A DNA stretch of 64,000 nt from Chaenocephalus aceratus (taxonomy: Eukaryota; Chordata; Actinopteri; Perciformes; Channichthyidae): contig CM043793.1 of NCBI GenBank assembly GCA_023974075.1, positions 7,072,288 to 7,136,287 on the forward strand, given 5' to 3'. The notes under the pieces are model-generated. The model made no database searches. It saw nothing but the letters and a program-made list of their open reading frames with translations, and was not told where the DNA came from. The position numbers and the translations under genes were made by a program. Positions within the stretch are counted from its first letter, which is position 1. Each line of letters starts with the position of its first letter. This document shows, in pieces, positions 12,600-24,354 of this stretch.

Positions 12600-12800
12600 G
12601 GTGGCAGTTGAGCTTTCCCCTGATGGATGGACCTCCAGGGCTACGGAGACTTAACGGTGACGGCCCACTGCATCACTCCCAATGGGGAAATGAAAAGTCA
12701 CCGTTTATGAAGAATGCACGAGAACACATCTGGCAGAGAAACTACAAGAGGAAGTATCAGAGTGGAGATTGGTGAAGCCAGAGACGAGTATTGCAGTCAC
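12600..12800 (+). pseudogene. hAT (ZBED-type) transposase relic
   Basis: Frames patched across two or three small shifts read LSPDGWTSRATET, then VTVTAHCITPNGEMKS, then HLAEKLQEEVSEWRL and ETSIAVTTD. This follows the order of the catalytic region of hAT transposases: the first Asp motif (TDGWTS), the following TVTAHYI strand, and the stretch before the second Asp (VVTDNAANM in the family). The relic is broken by frameshifts at about 12650 and 12704, and the N- and C-terminal parts are not found nearby. Target duplications were not found. It is an old remnant, not a gene. Confidence 0.5.
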
Positions 12801-12929
12801 AACCGACAAAAAGCAACACTCCAGATGTTCCATCTGAATGTAATAAATACCCTCATGTATGAGGCTACTGGAACTCCAGCTGCTGTACTCGGCATTGACA
12901 GGGAACAAATATTGTTATTTATTTTCTGA

Positions 12930-13740
12930 CATGGTGAGATTGAGGTTCTTAAACATTTCTTTGAATGAAAGTCAGATCTGTGATTAAGGGCTGTCTCCAC
13001 ACGGCTCTCAACATAACGGCAGCTGAGCAGTTAACTGTTCATTTTGAGTATGATTATAAACCCTACTATCTTCCAATTACACATTATTCAGTCTTTTTTA
13101 CTTTATCATATGTTTGGCTATATAGTTACGTTTTCCTCATTATTTTTCTTCTATTAATCTAAACTATCGATCCTGCCATAAAAAATAGTGTTTTCTCCAT
13201 GTAGTAAATCTGTAAATCAGCTAAAGCATTGTTCCTTCAGCCTAATTGCTACCTTGCCAATCGTTCTCTGTATTCACTGAGTCCTGTTTCTTCTCCACGG
13301 CTCAAATGTTCTGTCATATTTGATTTTATGCCTTAAAATCGTACAGTCTAACTTCTCTATAAACACGTGTTATTAGAGTTGGCTGCAGGCTGACTTTGGT
13401 AATTCTTAAAGCCGATTGGAAGTCGTTAGAATTCAACCAAAGTTAGCTTGACCTTGAAGACAACAAACAAGAAACCCAAAGCTGCTTTGTAGCTGCTGCA
13501 GCATAATTGTTAAGAACCCCCCCTAAAATAGTGTCAATTGTAGCTTTTATTGTGAATCCAGGAGGATGTATGGGCCAGTGTCGCCCGGTGATAGATGACA
13601 CGATACCCAGCTTTCCTGATTTCGCAAATTTCTATGAAATGTGTCCTGAGTTCAGGAGGCGAGGAGATAAGAGGCTGGAAGAGGCTCGCCGGCCAATAGG
13701 ATTCATCCATTTCTGCCTCTTATCTGCTGATAGAGGAGGA
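12930..13740. other. Non-coding stretch
   Basis: No gene seen. The part at 13560-13740 is complex sequence that could be a regulatory element, but nothing in it is diagnostic. Confidence 0.35.
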
Positions 13741-14130
13741 ACCTCTCAGTTCTTTTTTCTTTTCCTTCCCTCCTCTTTTTTCAACTCCCTTCCTTAGCTT
13801 ATTCAATGCCATCCTTTAAATCTTGTCTCCTTCTCACTTCTTTCCTCCTTCACTCTATCTTTCATCTTCCTCCTTTTTGTCTCCCGTCTTCATCTTCTCT
13901 CTTTTGTCACAGATCTTTTGTTTTTCTCATACTATTCTTTCTTTTATTTTCCTTAGTCCAACTTGTCTTACCTCTAGTTTTTTTCTTTCTTTATTCTCCT
14001 CCACCTCTTATTATATTCCTCTACTTTTCTTTTGTCTCCTTCTCTTTTCACCTTCCCTTCTTTATCCTAATCGTGTTGTTTCCTATAACCTTTTTGTTTT
14101 TCATCTCCTCCCTTACTCTTCTTTTTTAAA
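13741..14130 (+). repeat. Pyrimidine-rich low-complexity tract
   Basis: About 390 bases almost wholly of C and T on the plus strand, made of CTT, TTCC and TCTT blocks. The two overlapping ~108-codon ORFs here are Phe/Leu/Ser-rich products of this composition. Confidence 0.8.
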
Positions 14131-14194
14131 ACAGTGTAAGGCAATGACATAACAATGAAGGGTTACAATGTTAATAGGAAAGAAATGCATGTGG

Positions 14195-14470
14195 CCAGGG
14201 CCGTCCCTCCCTACAGGCCGATCCCGCAGACTGCGCGGGGCCTCACCTTGCGGAGGGGGCCTCGCCTTGCGGAGGGAGCCTCGCCTTGCGGAGGGGGCCT
14301 CGCCTTGCGGAGGGGGCCTCGCCTTGCGGAGGGGGCCTCGCCTTGCGGAGGGGGCCTCACCTTGCGGAGGGGGCCTCAACAGAGCCGCAAATGCGGCACA
14401 CCTATGCGCTTATGCGGCGCAGTTAGTGTGGTTTCGCCGCTGCGAGGCTCCACTAGCTAGGCTCCACTAG
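14195..14470 (+). repeat. GC-rich dispersed repeat with 19-bp minisatellite
   Basis: A perfect-phase array of seven 19-bp units (CTCGCCTTGCGGAGGGGGC) occupies 14242-14374. The sequence on both sides (GGCCGTCCCTCCCTACA on the left, GCAAATGCGGC on the right) recurs at 44818-44945, where only about one and a half units are present. The array therefore expanded inside one copy of an interspersed repeat. A TCCACTAGCTAGGC duplication follows at 14447-14480. Confidence 0.8.
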
Positions 14471-14479
14471 CTAGGCCTA

Positions 14480-16960
14480 CCTCCTCTGCTTGCGCTGCTA
14501 CATACAGCTGTTATCTGATTGTTTGCGCTTTGAAAGGTCAGCGGTACACACAGGGCTGTTTTACGATGCATCAAGTGAATGCAGCTTAATTGGGGGAGAA
14601 AAATGACTTCGCTTTCTGTTAAACACTCTTACAGTGCACTATTTTGGTTAACAGTTAGCTTAAAATACAAATGTTAGCTTGAATTAAACCAGGACTTATT
14701 AAGATGTTACCCAGATGTTTAAGGATTTGTTTTACATGTGTATTAGTTAACAGCAGGGTATGAGTAGGAAGGACAGAGTACATTTCACTCATAGATTAGA
14801 CGTAATAGAATAGTGTAAATGTAATTTAAATGTATTTCCCTCGTGGACTTGCAGCATGATAATTCATGTTGAATACATGCTCCCATGCTCAGCCACAGCG
14901 ATGGCAGATGCAGTGTTCCCTCAGTGTGCTGGCACAGCTCAGCCTGATTCACTGAAAAACAGGTTGGAAGTGTTTGTCTCTAAAAACCTCTGAGGCGCTC
15001 CGCAGCTTCCGGTAAAACTGCCAGCGCTGCCGTTCGTCCGGAAGAGACACTTGATCTTCTTTAAGACACTTCAACCCTTTTTTCCTGTCTTTTTGTTTTT
15101 TTAAGATCTCTTAAAACAACATTGATTGTTTCCCAGAATGACTTTCTGTCGCCGTGGTAATGATTATGCAGATGTGGCACAACCTTTCCGTTTGACGGGC
15201 GGTTCCCACGGGGCGGGCGGTGACACGGCGGATGCTGCCACGCAGACAGGCGCCCGACAAGCCCCTTCTCCTCCGTCGCCCCCCCCCCCCCCCCAGCCTT
15301 CTCCTTGTGCTTAGTCTGGCCTTTTCCTGGAGGGTGGAGGAGGTGATGGAGGAGCAGGTCTGTTTAAATCAACAATTTAGCTGTTATCTTAAAATGAAAG
15401 ATTCTACGATAACACATTACCTGACTGCTCTGCTGCATCATGTTATCTCTTAAGTATTAATCAGGCCTACTTTTAGCTTCACATCATAATGTTACTACTG
15501 TATTAATATTATCTATAATAAATTATAATAGAATATTTAATTTAAGAAGAGAATATCAAAAAGGTTTCAGTTTTAATCCAAACATAATTAACAAAACATT
15601 AGATTATTATATAACTAATTTTTCAAACATTAATTCAGAAAAGTATTGCTTACTGTTCAATATCTCACATTTTAAACTGACACTACTGAAATAGCAACAA
15701 TATCAGAATTTCATTCAAAACACAATAATTATTAAAAACATGCATATGATTTAAAACAACTGATTTATTTTCAATTATTCACATTATCCTATATATGACA
15801 TTTCTATTATTGAATGGTTTTGAAATGATTTAACCCGATTAACCTAAATGACTAGATTTTCAATTCATAAACATATCTCCCATAAAATACTGTTGATAAA
15901 TGTTAAATGATCTTTCCTCTCTGAATTACTCAAATATGATACTTTTGTACCTTTAGTAGGGACAATGTATGTCTTGTATCAAGTCAAAATTAGAAGAATT
16001 TGCACAAAAAAAGGAACATGTTCTACTTCCAATTAAAACCCATGATGATTTATGGTTCTCTAAAACTTTTGAAGTGATTACAACCATGTGTATATGACAC
16101 GTGATCCCACACCTGCGATCATAAAAACAGATAATAAAAGTATTTTGACACGTGACGTAAACGTCTTTGTACTGTGCGACATTAAACCCTTTTCATGCTC
16201 TCCCCTCCTCCAATGACAGCCCTGCACTGATTTATTCTCCCGGATGATTGGCCGTCTGCTGTCTCATTGACAGCAAACCTTCTTCATCATATCTCCACTT
16301 TTCCTCTCCTTTTCCTCTTCTCCTCCAAATCATTTTTCCTTTCATATTAAGTTTTTTTTTCTCTCCCTCTGCTCTGCCACTGGATTTCATTTGACAGGAA
16401 ATATTCCAGGCGATGTGGCGTGGTTGTAGATCTCGGGCCGTGGCAGACAGTATTGATCGAGCTGATTTGCATACATAAATCTATTGGCTATCTGACACTT
16501 GCCAATATTCTGGGCAGCAGGGAGTGGCGGTGCTGAGTCGGCCAGGTCACATTATCATTGGTGATGGAGCTTTGATGAAGTGTGACAGCGCTGCACAGCT
16601 GCTGGCTGAGAGACTGCACTGTAAAAAGTCACGGGCCAGGTTTAACAGCAACATGTGGCTTTGTGAGGATACATTAGCCTGGATATCTTTATCTTTATTA
16701 TTAATAAGAGATCATGTCAATGACCGTATGTTTTGTTTAGTACTGTCAATCAATTGAAAAATATAATTGCGTTAACCACAATAATAACCCGGGATTTTTC
16801 ATGATTTCACAAGTTTAAAATACTAGTGTTTTCATGTTTTTTTTTTACTGTATTAGACCATGATTCCTGAATTATCTGCATTTTGTCAGACAATTTTCCG
16901 ACACTTAGCATCATAAAGCCTCTGTCACGGACAGCTGCTGTGATTGCCCTCTGTATGTAT
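14480..16960. other. Non-coding stretch with possible regulatory segment
   Basis: No gene seen. It contains a run of about 15 C at 15280-15294 and AT-rich DNA at 15450-16190. The segment 16200-16560 is complex, with a POU-like ATTTGCAT at 16465 and paired homeodomain-like AT motifs. It could be a conserved non-coding element, but that is inference from texture only. Confidence 0.4.
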
Positions 16961-16968
16961 AATGTGGG

Positions 16969-17343
16969 CTACATGGCTAGCTTTATCTTTTCCAACATTG
17001 GTAACTCTGTCCGCCATCTCCTGTACAACTTCAAGAAACTGGCACATGCTTCAGCAAAATGCCCTTCGTGCATTTCCCCCACACCTAAAGCGAACGAGAG
17101 CAGGTGTTCCGTTACAGCGAGGTAGTGATGCTTCTTACTGATAGCCAGTGTTCTCCAGTCGGTGGAATACTCTTGTGCTGATTCCGCTGCTTTGTTTGCC
17201 TTTTCACTGACATGCGATTCATGCATGGATGTATAAAGAGAACTGGATACAGCGTTGGAGGTGGGATGTCGTTCATTCACCCGTATCTGGGTCCATAGAG
17301 AGTGCGCACTTGCATTTTGCTTAAAGCCCTGCATCCAATCCAT
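16969..17343 (-). CDS. Unrecognised 124-codon ORF
   Basis: An ATG-to-stop reading frame of 124 codons with mixed, protein-like composition: a charged N-terminal half (EKANKAAESAQEY) and a helical C-terminal half (HLLSFALGVGEMHEGHF, then ACASFLKLYRRW). I recognise no family. Nothing shows transcription, and no splice partner or neighbouring gene was found. It may be a chance ORF or part of an unrecognised repeat, since a dispersed repeat begins just to its right. Confidence 0.2.
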   Translation of the reverse strand: MDWMQGFKQNASAHSLWTQIRVNERHPTSNAVSSSLYTSMHESHVSEKANKAAESAQEYSTDWRTLAISKKHHYLAVTEHLLSFALGVGEMHEGHFAEACASFLKLYRRWRTELPMLEKIKLAM

Positions 17344-17469
17344 AGCGTCATGGCCTATGTAGGCTCAGTCAAATTAATAGAAAGAAGAAATAACTGGATT
17401 TGGCTTTTAGCACATTTTACAACTTTAAGATCCTAATGATAATAAGGGCTACTAGAGTGTTCGTACTGG

Positions 17470-17670
17470 GTAGGTTGACAGACCTCTCTTCCATTGTAAG
17501 TCAAATGGAAAAAGTATTTCTGGGCCCAATGATGTCACAGACTGACACAGAGGTTGTAGTAACACCGTTTGGCCAGTACGAACATTTGCTTCAACGTCCG
17601 CCACATTTCATGGGGGATTGGATTCATGGTAAACATGAGCGCTGGTGCGACGGGAGCAACGTTTGATCCA
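17470..17670 (+). repeat. Dispersed repeat, copy 2
   Basis: Blocks AAAAAGTATTT, GGGCCC, ACTGACA and ACACCGTTTGGCCA match the reverse complement of 12056-12340 in the same order. Confidence 0.5.
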
Positions 17671-17962
17671 ACTTGGAAATGTGATTAATTTTCATTAATG
17701 TATGTACAGGTTGAGGTTTCAATATTTATTACAAGCATTAAGTTGAATTTTGTCATACATTTTGAATGACAATATGCATTTGTGTACCTTTTTACCTTTA
17801 ACCCCCCCCCCCACCCCCCCGGTTTATAAGCCATGCAGCAGCATTGTGGCAGTGTGGATGGCAATCTCAGACATATTTGACTGGCTTGTTTGAATGACTG
17901 TTTTTCTGGATTTAGTTGGACAGGAACAATTATTTGTTTTTATTCTGAGTGGGTAGGTAATT

Positions 17963-18230
17963 TGATACCGCTCCAACACATTCTACGTGAAGTGGCGGGA
18001 CATCTCTGAGCGGTTGACCATTCACAACAGAGCCGGCCAGCTAACCAATCAGAGTAGACTGGGCTCTGGTTTCAGACAGAGGGTGAAAAGAGGTGCTGCA
18101 GCACAGGCAGTATGAGGAAAATGAAGAGCTTTTTGAACATTAAAGCATGGAAACATGTCACAGTAGAGACACTACATACTGATATGAACCTGAAAATGTG
18201 CATAATTATGTCCTCTCTGATTTTGATACC
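17963..18230 (-). repeat. Dispersed family S, copy 1
   Basis: The reverse complement matches 38090-38320 and 41920-42100: shared blocks TGTCTCCATGCT.TAATGTT, AAAAGCTCTTTAT, ACCCTCTGTCTGAAACCAG, AGCCCAGTCTGCTCTGATTG and GGTTAGCTGG. Non-coding interspersed element common in fish genomes. A poly-C tract lies just before it at 17803-17820. Confidence 0.75.
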
Positions 18231-18231
18231 A

Positions 18232-19100
18232 GTTGATACTAATTATCAAAAATGTGAAGTGTTCGTCCACTGCATTGGAAGAATGTGGTGAAAAATGTGA
18301 TGACAACGTTTCCGTTAATCTTGAGATATTGTGTACTTGACTGAAGAGATAGGTCAACAACAAGTAATCAAAACCAGAGGTCTTCTTTTGACTTTATTAA
18401 AGTGTCAATGTGTGATACATGACCACAAGAATTACACCTTTAGCACTAGGTAAATCCGCTATAAGTTAACTTTGATCAGTAATAAACCAAAAACATACTA
18501 CAAACTGACAGCAGGAAAAGAATATACAAATCATTTTCAAAAACCGTCCGCATGGATTTGGCAAACTAAACATAGCTACAGTGTCTTATCTTCACGTTTG
18601 GCATTTGCCTATATTTCACTTTACTAATCCTACAGCACTAACTTGGGGCCGTCAGTCTGTGTACGCTTTGATACTTTGTTTATTGGGCTAAACCCAAAGT
18701 GGCAGAATAAAGTGAAACATTATGGCTGTTACAGCTGGTGAAGAGATACCCCTTACATGGTCCTGACCCCATGGTTGATAGCCACTAAATCAGACTGATC
18801 ATTACTAAACGTGATACGTGCACGTGCATTATATGCAGTTCACACACATATATTTAAAATCGAGGATTATGTTTGGAGAGTGGATTGCACTTTGTGTGTG
18901 CTTTTCTGCCTTTTTCTCCTCTTAAGTGAGTGTGTTGCTTCATCTTTTTGTGTGGGTGTGTGTATCTGTGTGTGCAGTGTGCACAAAGCAGTGCAACCTC
19001 TGGTTTCTTTGTTTCTGTCGGAGGAAAAGGTCAAAGCAGCAGAGAGAATTAATTGAAAAGTGAGATAGCACAGCTGGCTCTGTCAGACCAACCAGGTCTC
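18232..19100. other. Non-coding stretch
   Basis: No gene or transposon end recognised. ORFs are short and lie partly in TG-rich sequence. Confidence 0.5.
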
Positions 19101-19108
19101 TCTCTCTC

Positions 19109-19131
19109 TCTGTGTGTGTGTGCGTGCGTGC

Positions 19132-19176
<45 letters not shown>
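19109..19176 (+). repeat. (TG)n microsatellite
   Basis: TG dinucleotides with CG interruptions at the left end, preceded by a short CT run at 19097-19110. Confidence 0.95.
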
Positions 19177-19177
<1 letters not shown>

Positions 19178-19404
19178 TGTGTTGTGTTTCAGTTTCTGCA
19201 GTTTCATTAGCTGCCATTCTGCAACTTATTCAGTCAGATACGTTAAACCTCAAGTCCATTAAGAACTTGTTTCTCTATCTGTTGTTTCTTTTAAATCAAA
19301 TGTTTTAGTGAATGTACACTGTGTGTGTGTTTGTGAGGGTGTGTATAATTCTATGTATGTGTACATTTAGTTTAGTTAGCCTCTTTCATAATAGTAAGTG
19401 TTTT

Positions 19405-19680
19405 GTCAGTATATTTAAAATGGCTAGGTTAGCTAGGTTAGCTAGCTAGCTTACCGTTGATCAGCAATAACATTGGAGGAATCATGTGATCAAATTGTTA
19501 CAATAACACTTACATTTTAGGTACGTTTCCAATGACAGTGAGAGTTGGCCAAGTTTAGAGTCCCCGAATGAAAGAAAGCGTAAGTGTTTTGGGTCGATGT
19601 CACGCAAGTAAGCCGTCGGTGTTTGCAATGGCCCATACTGCAAAACTTGTGCTCCTACAGTTGGTACTCCAAGCATACAT
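19405..19680 (+). repeat. Dispersed repeat (GTTAGCTAGCTAGC family), copy 1
   Basis: Shares GTTAGCTAGCTAGCTTAC, GCAATAA, GAATCATGT.ATCA and GAGTTGGCCAA-type blocks in order with 38780-38960. No coding capacity. Confidence 0.6.
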
Positions 19681-19684
19681 TGAT

Positions 19685-20873
19685 GCTAATACTTTTGGAT
19701 TTTTTTTCTTTTGAGTGAGTATTTTTACACTGTATTGCCACTTTTACTGAAGTGAAAACTATAACTCATCTATGCTTATGGCAGTCCTGGGGCAGCATTT
19801 GAGTTAGGATACCTGTTTGTATTTAAAGAGCATCTGAAAAAAATACCCAGAAAAAGGACACCCTTCAAGACAAATGGATGACTGTTGTGCATTTCTTATA
19901 GTGTAGAGCTACTTATTTTATTGAAGGTATCTTGAAGTTAAGAAATCTCCAATATTGGTTTGTACGGTTCACATACTTTTTATTTGTACAGTTTGTACTT
20001 GTGTGTATACTCTGTATGTGTGTGTGTTCATGTGCATGCGCTCTTGATTGAATGTATACATGTGTGTGTGCTCCCTCATTACCTGGCAGTGTTCCCGGTG
20101 TTGTGTCGTCGTGGGAACGCACCTTGACAACCTGCTGCTTGCGTATGCAGGAGAACAGCACTGATGGCGGAGCAGAGTTAATAGCTCTTCTGTGGCAAAG
20201 CTCTGATCTGTCAACACCCCCCTCACGCCCCCTCCACACCCCCACCCCGTGATACAAACACAGAGCTGCACAATTTAATGAAGTTCTGTTCTTTAAAGCA
20301 AGTGGCGGTTTGCAGCGATGGAGGGATGGAGGGAGGTATGAGAACCTCTCTGCTCCTTCAGCTCATCTGTTTCTTTGAATAGTTTCCACGAGCAGATCGA
20401 TGCACCGGTTTTCTCCTGGCCTTTCAGCACTGTCACCCATCATTGAGGGATGCAAATTTAATGTCAGAAACTAGCCTGACACTTTTCCTGTCGGGGGGCC
20501 GGGCGCTAGAAAAAGCGCCGCAGCTCAGCAATAAATGGGGTGAAGGCCTCGTTTCTCAGAAGGCCGACAAGAGAGAAAGAGAGACCTTTTCCATCAAAGT
20601 TTTCTCTCTCCGCTCTAACAAGATGAGGATGTTAAAGGACACTTGGTAAAGTTCATCTCTCTCCAGATGGAGAGGCAGCAAAGTCAGAAAAAAAGGAAAG
20701 GAAGTTCTCTGACTGCTGAGGTGAGCTGAGGCAGACAATAATTGTGATGCAAACAAACTACGACCAGAATGATATAAGAGTTAAGAGATACATCAATCAC
20801 GTTAAATTCAATCAGTGAACGATCTCTATAACTATCCGTTATCTCTGGGGTCGAGAAACCCTCTCTCTTTTGA
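19685..20873. other. Non-coding stretch
   Basis: No gene. TG-rich sequence at 19990-20080 creates ORFs on both strands. The part at 20090-20650 is complex sequence without recognisable features. Confidence 0.45.
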
Positions 20874-20878
20874 TATTA

Positions 20879-21353
20879 TGTCACGATCTTGGTGTTATGT
20901 CACGGTTTTAGTTTTGTGTGTCTGGTAATGGGTTTTGTTTTGCTGTTCTTTTCTCCCTGTTTCATGTTTTCCTCCTTGTTTATTGTCTGGTCCTTCTCCC
21001 TGTGTTTTCCTCCCGTCGTTAGTTTCCCTGGTGTGTCTGATTGTCTGATTGTGTTCACCTGTTGCCCTTGTGTTTCTGCCTCCCCTGCCCGGTTGTTTCT
21101 CGTCTCGTGATTACCCCTCCCGGTATTTAGTCTTGTCTCTTCCTGTGTTCCCTGTCGGTTCATTGTTTGTCTTTCCTGTCTCCCTCCATGTTGGTCATGG
21201 TCAGTTTTGTTTTTTGATGCTACCTTGTGCTACCTTTTTTTCATGTCATGTTTATGTTCATCAGCTTTAAAATAAAGCTCGCTTTTGTTTCTAGACCTTT
21301 TACCTTTTTTTTGTAGTCCGCATTTGGGTCCTACCTTTTCCGCGAGCCTAACA
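20879..21353 (+). mobile_element. Solo LTR, forward copy
   Basis: Begins TGTCACGATC and ends GCCTAACA, flanked by the 5-bp duplication TATTA (20874-20878 and 21354-21358). These TG...CA ends and a 5-bp TSD are the standard signature of an LTR. A poly(A) signal AATAAA is at 21271. The same family lies in reverse at 31867-32275, sharing ATTGTGTTCACCTGTTG-type, TTCCCTGTCGGTTCATTG-type and AATAAAGCTCGC blocks. No internal retroelement genes are present, so this is a recombined solo LTR. ORFs within it are not genes. Confidence 0.75.
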
Positions 21354-21358
21354 TATTA

Positions 21359-23465
21359 CTTCGTATTACACCTCTGGTGACTGCAGTCATCTGGGTTAGG
21401 GAATGCTCCGGTTTTGGGACAAAATTAACATGGGATCACTCCGGTCATTGTACGTACTTCGTCTCACTGGAATATTAACGGTCAGATTGAATACAACATC
21501 GACCCAATTTCTCCGGTCAATGACGGGAGAGTTTTGAAAGTGACAAAACACTGTTTCACACATTTAAAAACAATTAAACAATGTTTACCCAGGATTCATG
21601 CACCTTCCCTGGCTTGTAAAATGTGGTGATGCGTCCTGGAGGTATCAGACTATTTAAAACATGTATACCCAGGATTCAATCACTTTTCCTGGCTTGCAAA
21701 GTGCTGTGAAGCAGCCTGTTCTCTGGGTGCAGTCTGGGTGCAAGAGCCATGCGCTGCAAGGAGATCTCTGGGTGTGCTCTTCCTCTGTTCACATCACTTT
21801 TACCCAGCTTTCACACACTTATTCCTGGGTAAGAAAGCCATGTGCATCACCCTGGATCTCTGCCTATGTGCCTGTGAGTGTGAGACCCTGCTTACAGCAG
21901 TGAACCTGCTGCCAGCATTACAAACATATTAATCAGGCGTTTTAACACTTTTTTCCATGAAAATGATTTTTATTCACTACCATGGGGTTATATAAATCAA
22001 ATTCCGGGTAATTAGGAGCACAATTGTACCTTTTACTATTTAAATGTATTTGTATTATATATTTTTGGGCTATTAAAGTGACATTTCTGGGTGACTTTGT
22101 CAGTTTATGGAGCTTAGCCCACAATTTCCGGAGGTTCCAGGCCGAATTTTGGAGCTCATAGGCGGCCTGTCATGCGCCCCCACCCGTGGAAAGCCGAAAA
22201 AAGTAAAGAAAACGGTCAATTATATCTTAAAATAATCAAAAATTAAGTTTTTAAAAATTCTCGAAAGTGCCAACGGAGGAGGGGCTCCGAAAAGCTCAAG
22301 TCTTCCACTCCCCCGTTGCATTTTACAAAGGAGAGGGGAATCGAGACCTCCCCTCCTCCGTAAAAAAAATGCATTCATGTTTTTCAAGCTACAATCTGCA
22401 TGAAATCGGAAACCCGGTTTTTGAGACGATTCAGAAAAAAAAACGGCTGTTTCACATCATGTAGGAATGTGTCCGCTACATGAGTGCTTTTGCTCGGATA
22501 CAATTGTTGCCTGGAGACCCCCAATCATGGTTCTTACCAAACTTTAAGTTTTTGAACTGGCCTTTGGAGGAATGCAAGGGGAGTTTTATGGGACTCTACC
22601 TGCATTATGATGCACTATTTTCGGATACATTTGGCCCGGTTTCATGGTTCACCAAAAGGTTAACATACTTTTTCTGACTCTGGAGGAATGCAAGGGGAGT
22701 TTGATGGGACTCTACCTGCATTATGATGCACTATTTTGGGATACAATTTCTCCATTTTCACCCCTTTCCTCTGGTTCTCCCAAAAGTTAACAGAGTTTTT
22801 CCTGACTCTGGAGGAATGTAAGGGGAGTTGTCAGGGGACTCTTGCGGGCTCATTATGCACTATTTTCGGATACTTTTTTTCATTTTCATCCCTTTTCCAT
22901 GGATGAATTGAAACTTATTTGTTTTACATTTTGGTCAATTTGACCCAGTTCTGGTACCACATTGCCTGGAGGATAGGACCGAGAGATGATAGACTCTCTG
23001 GCCACCTCACAAGTCACTATTGTCGGACACTTTCTTTGCTTTACCCCGGTTCTATCACTCTTTCCTCCTTTGACCATAAAACGTGTTTCCTGCTGGGGTA
23101 CTGCCTGGTTCCGGGGCACCCCAAACCCTCTCATGGTCGGGGCACCATGAATTGATGCATCTGACCCAATGTTGCCATCACCAGCCCCGCGTTGGTGCGG
23201 AGGTGGGACCATTTAACCCGGTGGTAACCCAAGTCCTCCCTTGGTCCGTGTACCAGGCATTGAAGCATCGGACCCATTGTTGCCATCACCAGCCCCGCGT
23301 TGGTGCGGAGGTGGGACCATTTAACCCGGTGGTAACCCAAGTCCTCCCTTGGTCCAGGCATTGAAGCATCGGACACATTGTTGCAATCACCGGTTACGGT
23401 AACGCATATAAACGGAGAAACATAAAATAATTTAAATACAATTCACTGTGTCTGTTTCAGTAAGG
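21359..23465 (+). repeat. Left repeat-rich flank of the tyrosine-recombinase gene
   Basis: About 2 kb with little coding potential but strong internal repetition. (1) A ~75-bp unit with TACCCAGGATTCA, CCTGGCTTG and GTATCAGACTATTTAAA occurs at 21578-21639 and 21640-21720, and once more beyond the recombinase stop at 30828-30910. (2) Three ~116-128-bp units with GGAGGAATGCAAGGGGAGTT and ATGCACTATTTT start at about 22566, 22682 and 22810. (3) Two ~108-bp units with GTTGCCATCACCAGCCCCGC start at 23171 and 23279, with a partial third at 23380. I read this as the subterminal region of a mobile element. It ends in a TTTCAG acceptor-like site (23454-23459) just before the recombinase ATG. Confidence 0.6.
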
Positions 23466-23768
23466 ATGTCGTCCGAATGGCCGGTGTGCAGACTCTTCTA
23501 TCTGGCTTTGAACAAGCATCTTAAAGGGATAGTGGAAATCCGCGAATTTTGGGTTTAACTTATGTATTTTTATAAGCATAATAAACCATTTTTTTTTATT
23601 TCATGCGCCTAGTTTCATTTTATTTTCAATTTTACTGCTCCCGACCACGCCCTCTCAATGAAACGAAATACTTCGGGAATCTTCGGGTGATGACGAAAAC
23701 AAAGGAAGACGGGCACAAACATTGGCGGACATTCAATAGAATTTTCATGTGAATAGCCGACCTTTATT

Positions 23769-24009
23769 ATGGTGAATAGATGTGTTTTGTATGGCTGTAG
23801 TGCGACAGCAAATGCAGAGAATGGCGTTTCGACGCATGAGTTTCCAAGAAACCCAGCCATTCGTCGTCAGTGGGTGAAATTTGTTCAGATAACACGGGGA
23901 AACTTCACGGAGCCGAAGCTGACGAGTACTTCGGCAGTCGTGTGCTCCCGTCATTTTACTGACGATTGTTTCGAGATTCCTCTGTCTCTAGCTCAAATTG
24001 AAAGTGGAA
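23769..24009 (+). pseudogene. THAP-domain first exon of the Kolobok-like element
   Basis: From ATG 23769 the frame reads MVNRCVLYGCSATAN, then FPRNPAIRRQWVKF and CSRHFTDDCF. This is the C2CH zinc finger of THAP domains: Cys5, Cys10, a central Pro/Trp, and a late C-x2-H. The AVPTIF-type end motif is not seen. A GT donor is plausible after HKKR at about 24009-24011, and the frame closes at 24051. THAP domains bind DNA, and in Kolobok and P elements they direct the transposase to its ends. The downstream exons are missing, because Harbinger DNA begins at 24193 and no THAP-partner exon lies beyond it. Confidence 0.65.
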
Positions 24010-24354
24010 TACATAAGAAACGAGTATTTTATTATGTTTTCTGGCTGATTTAATGCATCATTAGCCTGTACCATTGTGTACAACGCCATTTATTGCCTGT
24101 CGATTAGGCGACCGGAGGCCTCGTCATCCGATAATCCGGTACACAGTGTCGAATGTGTACACTACAGTCATCATATAGACATGATAGACTAACGGCCCGT
24201 ACACACTACAGGCGTCAGAAAAGCTTGAAGCTGGGCGTGTCTGAGGCTTGACGATTTCTCGCGCCCAAGGCGACCAACAACCAATCAGGAATCTCCCGCC
24301 CGCCCCCGGCATACAAAGCAAAAAAAAGCCCGGCTCTTCTTCACTATTGCCAAA

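Noticed and set aside
13806..14152. Two overlapping ~108-codon Phe/Leu/Ser ORFs
   Set aside because: Product of a pyrimidine tract; both forward frames are open for compositional reasons.
14113..14470. Arg/Gly/Pro-repeat ORFs on both strands
   Set aside because: Translation of the 19-bp minisatellite.
22556..23390. CRISPR-like regular repeats
   Set aside because: Units of 100-128 bp are contiguous tandem repeats without unique spacers, in a eukaryotic genome.
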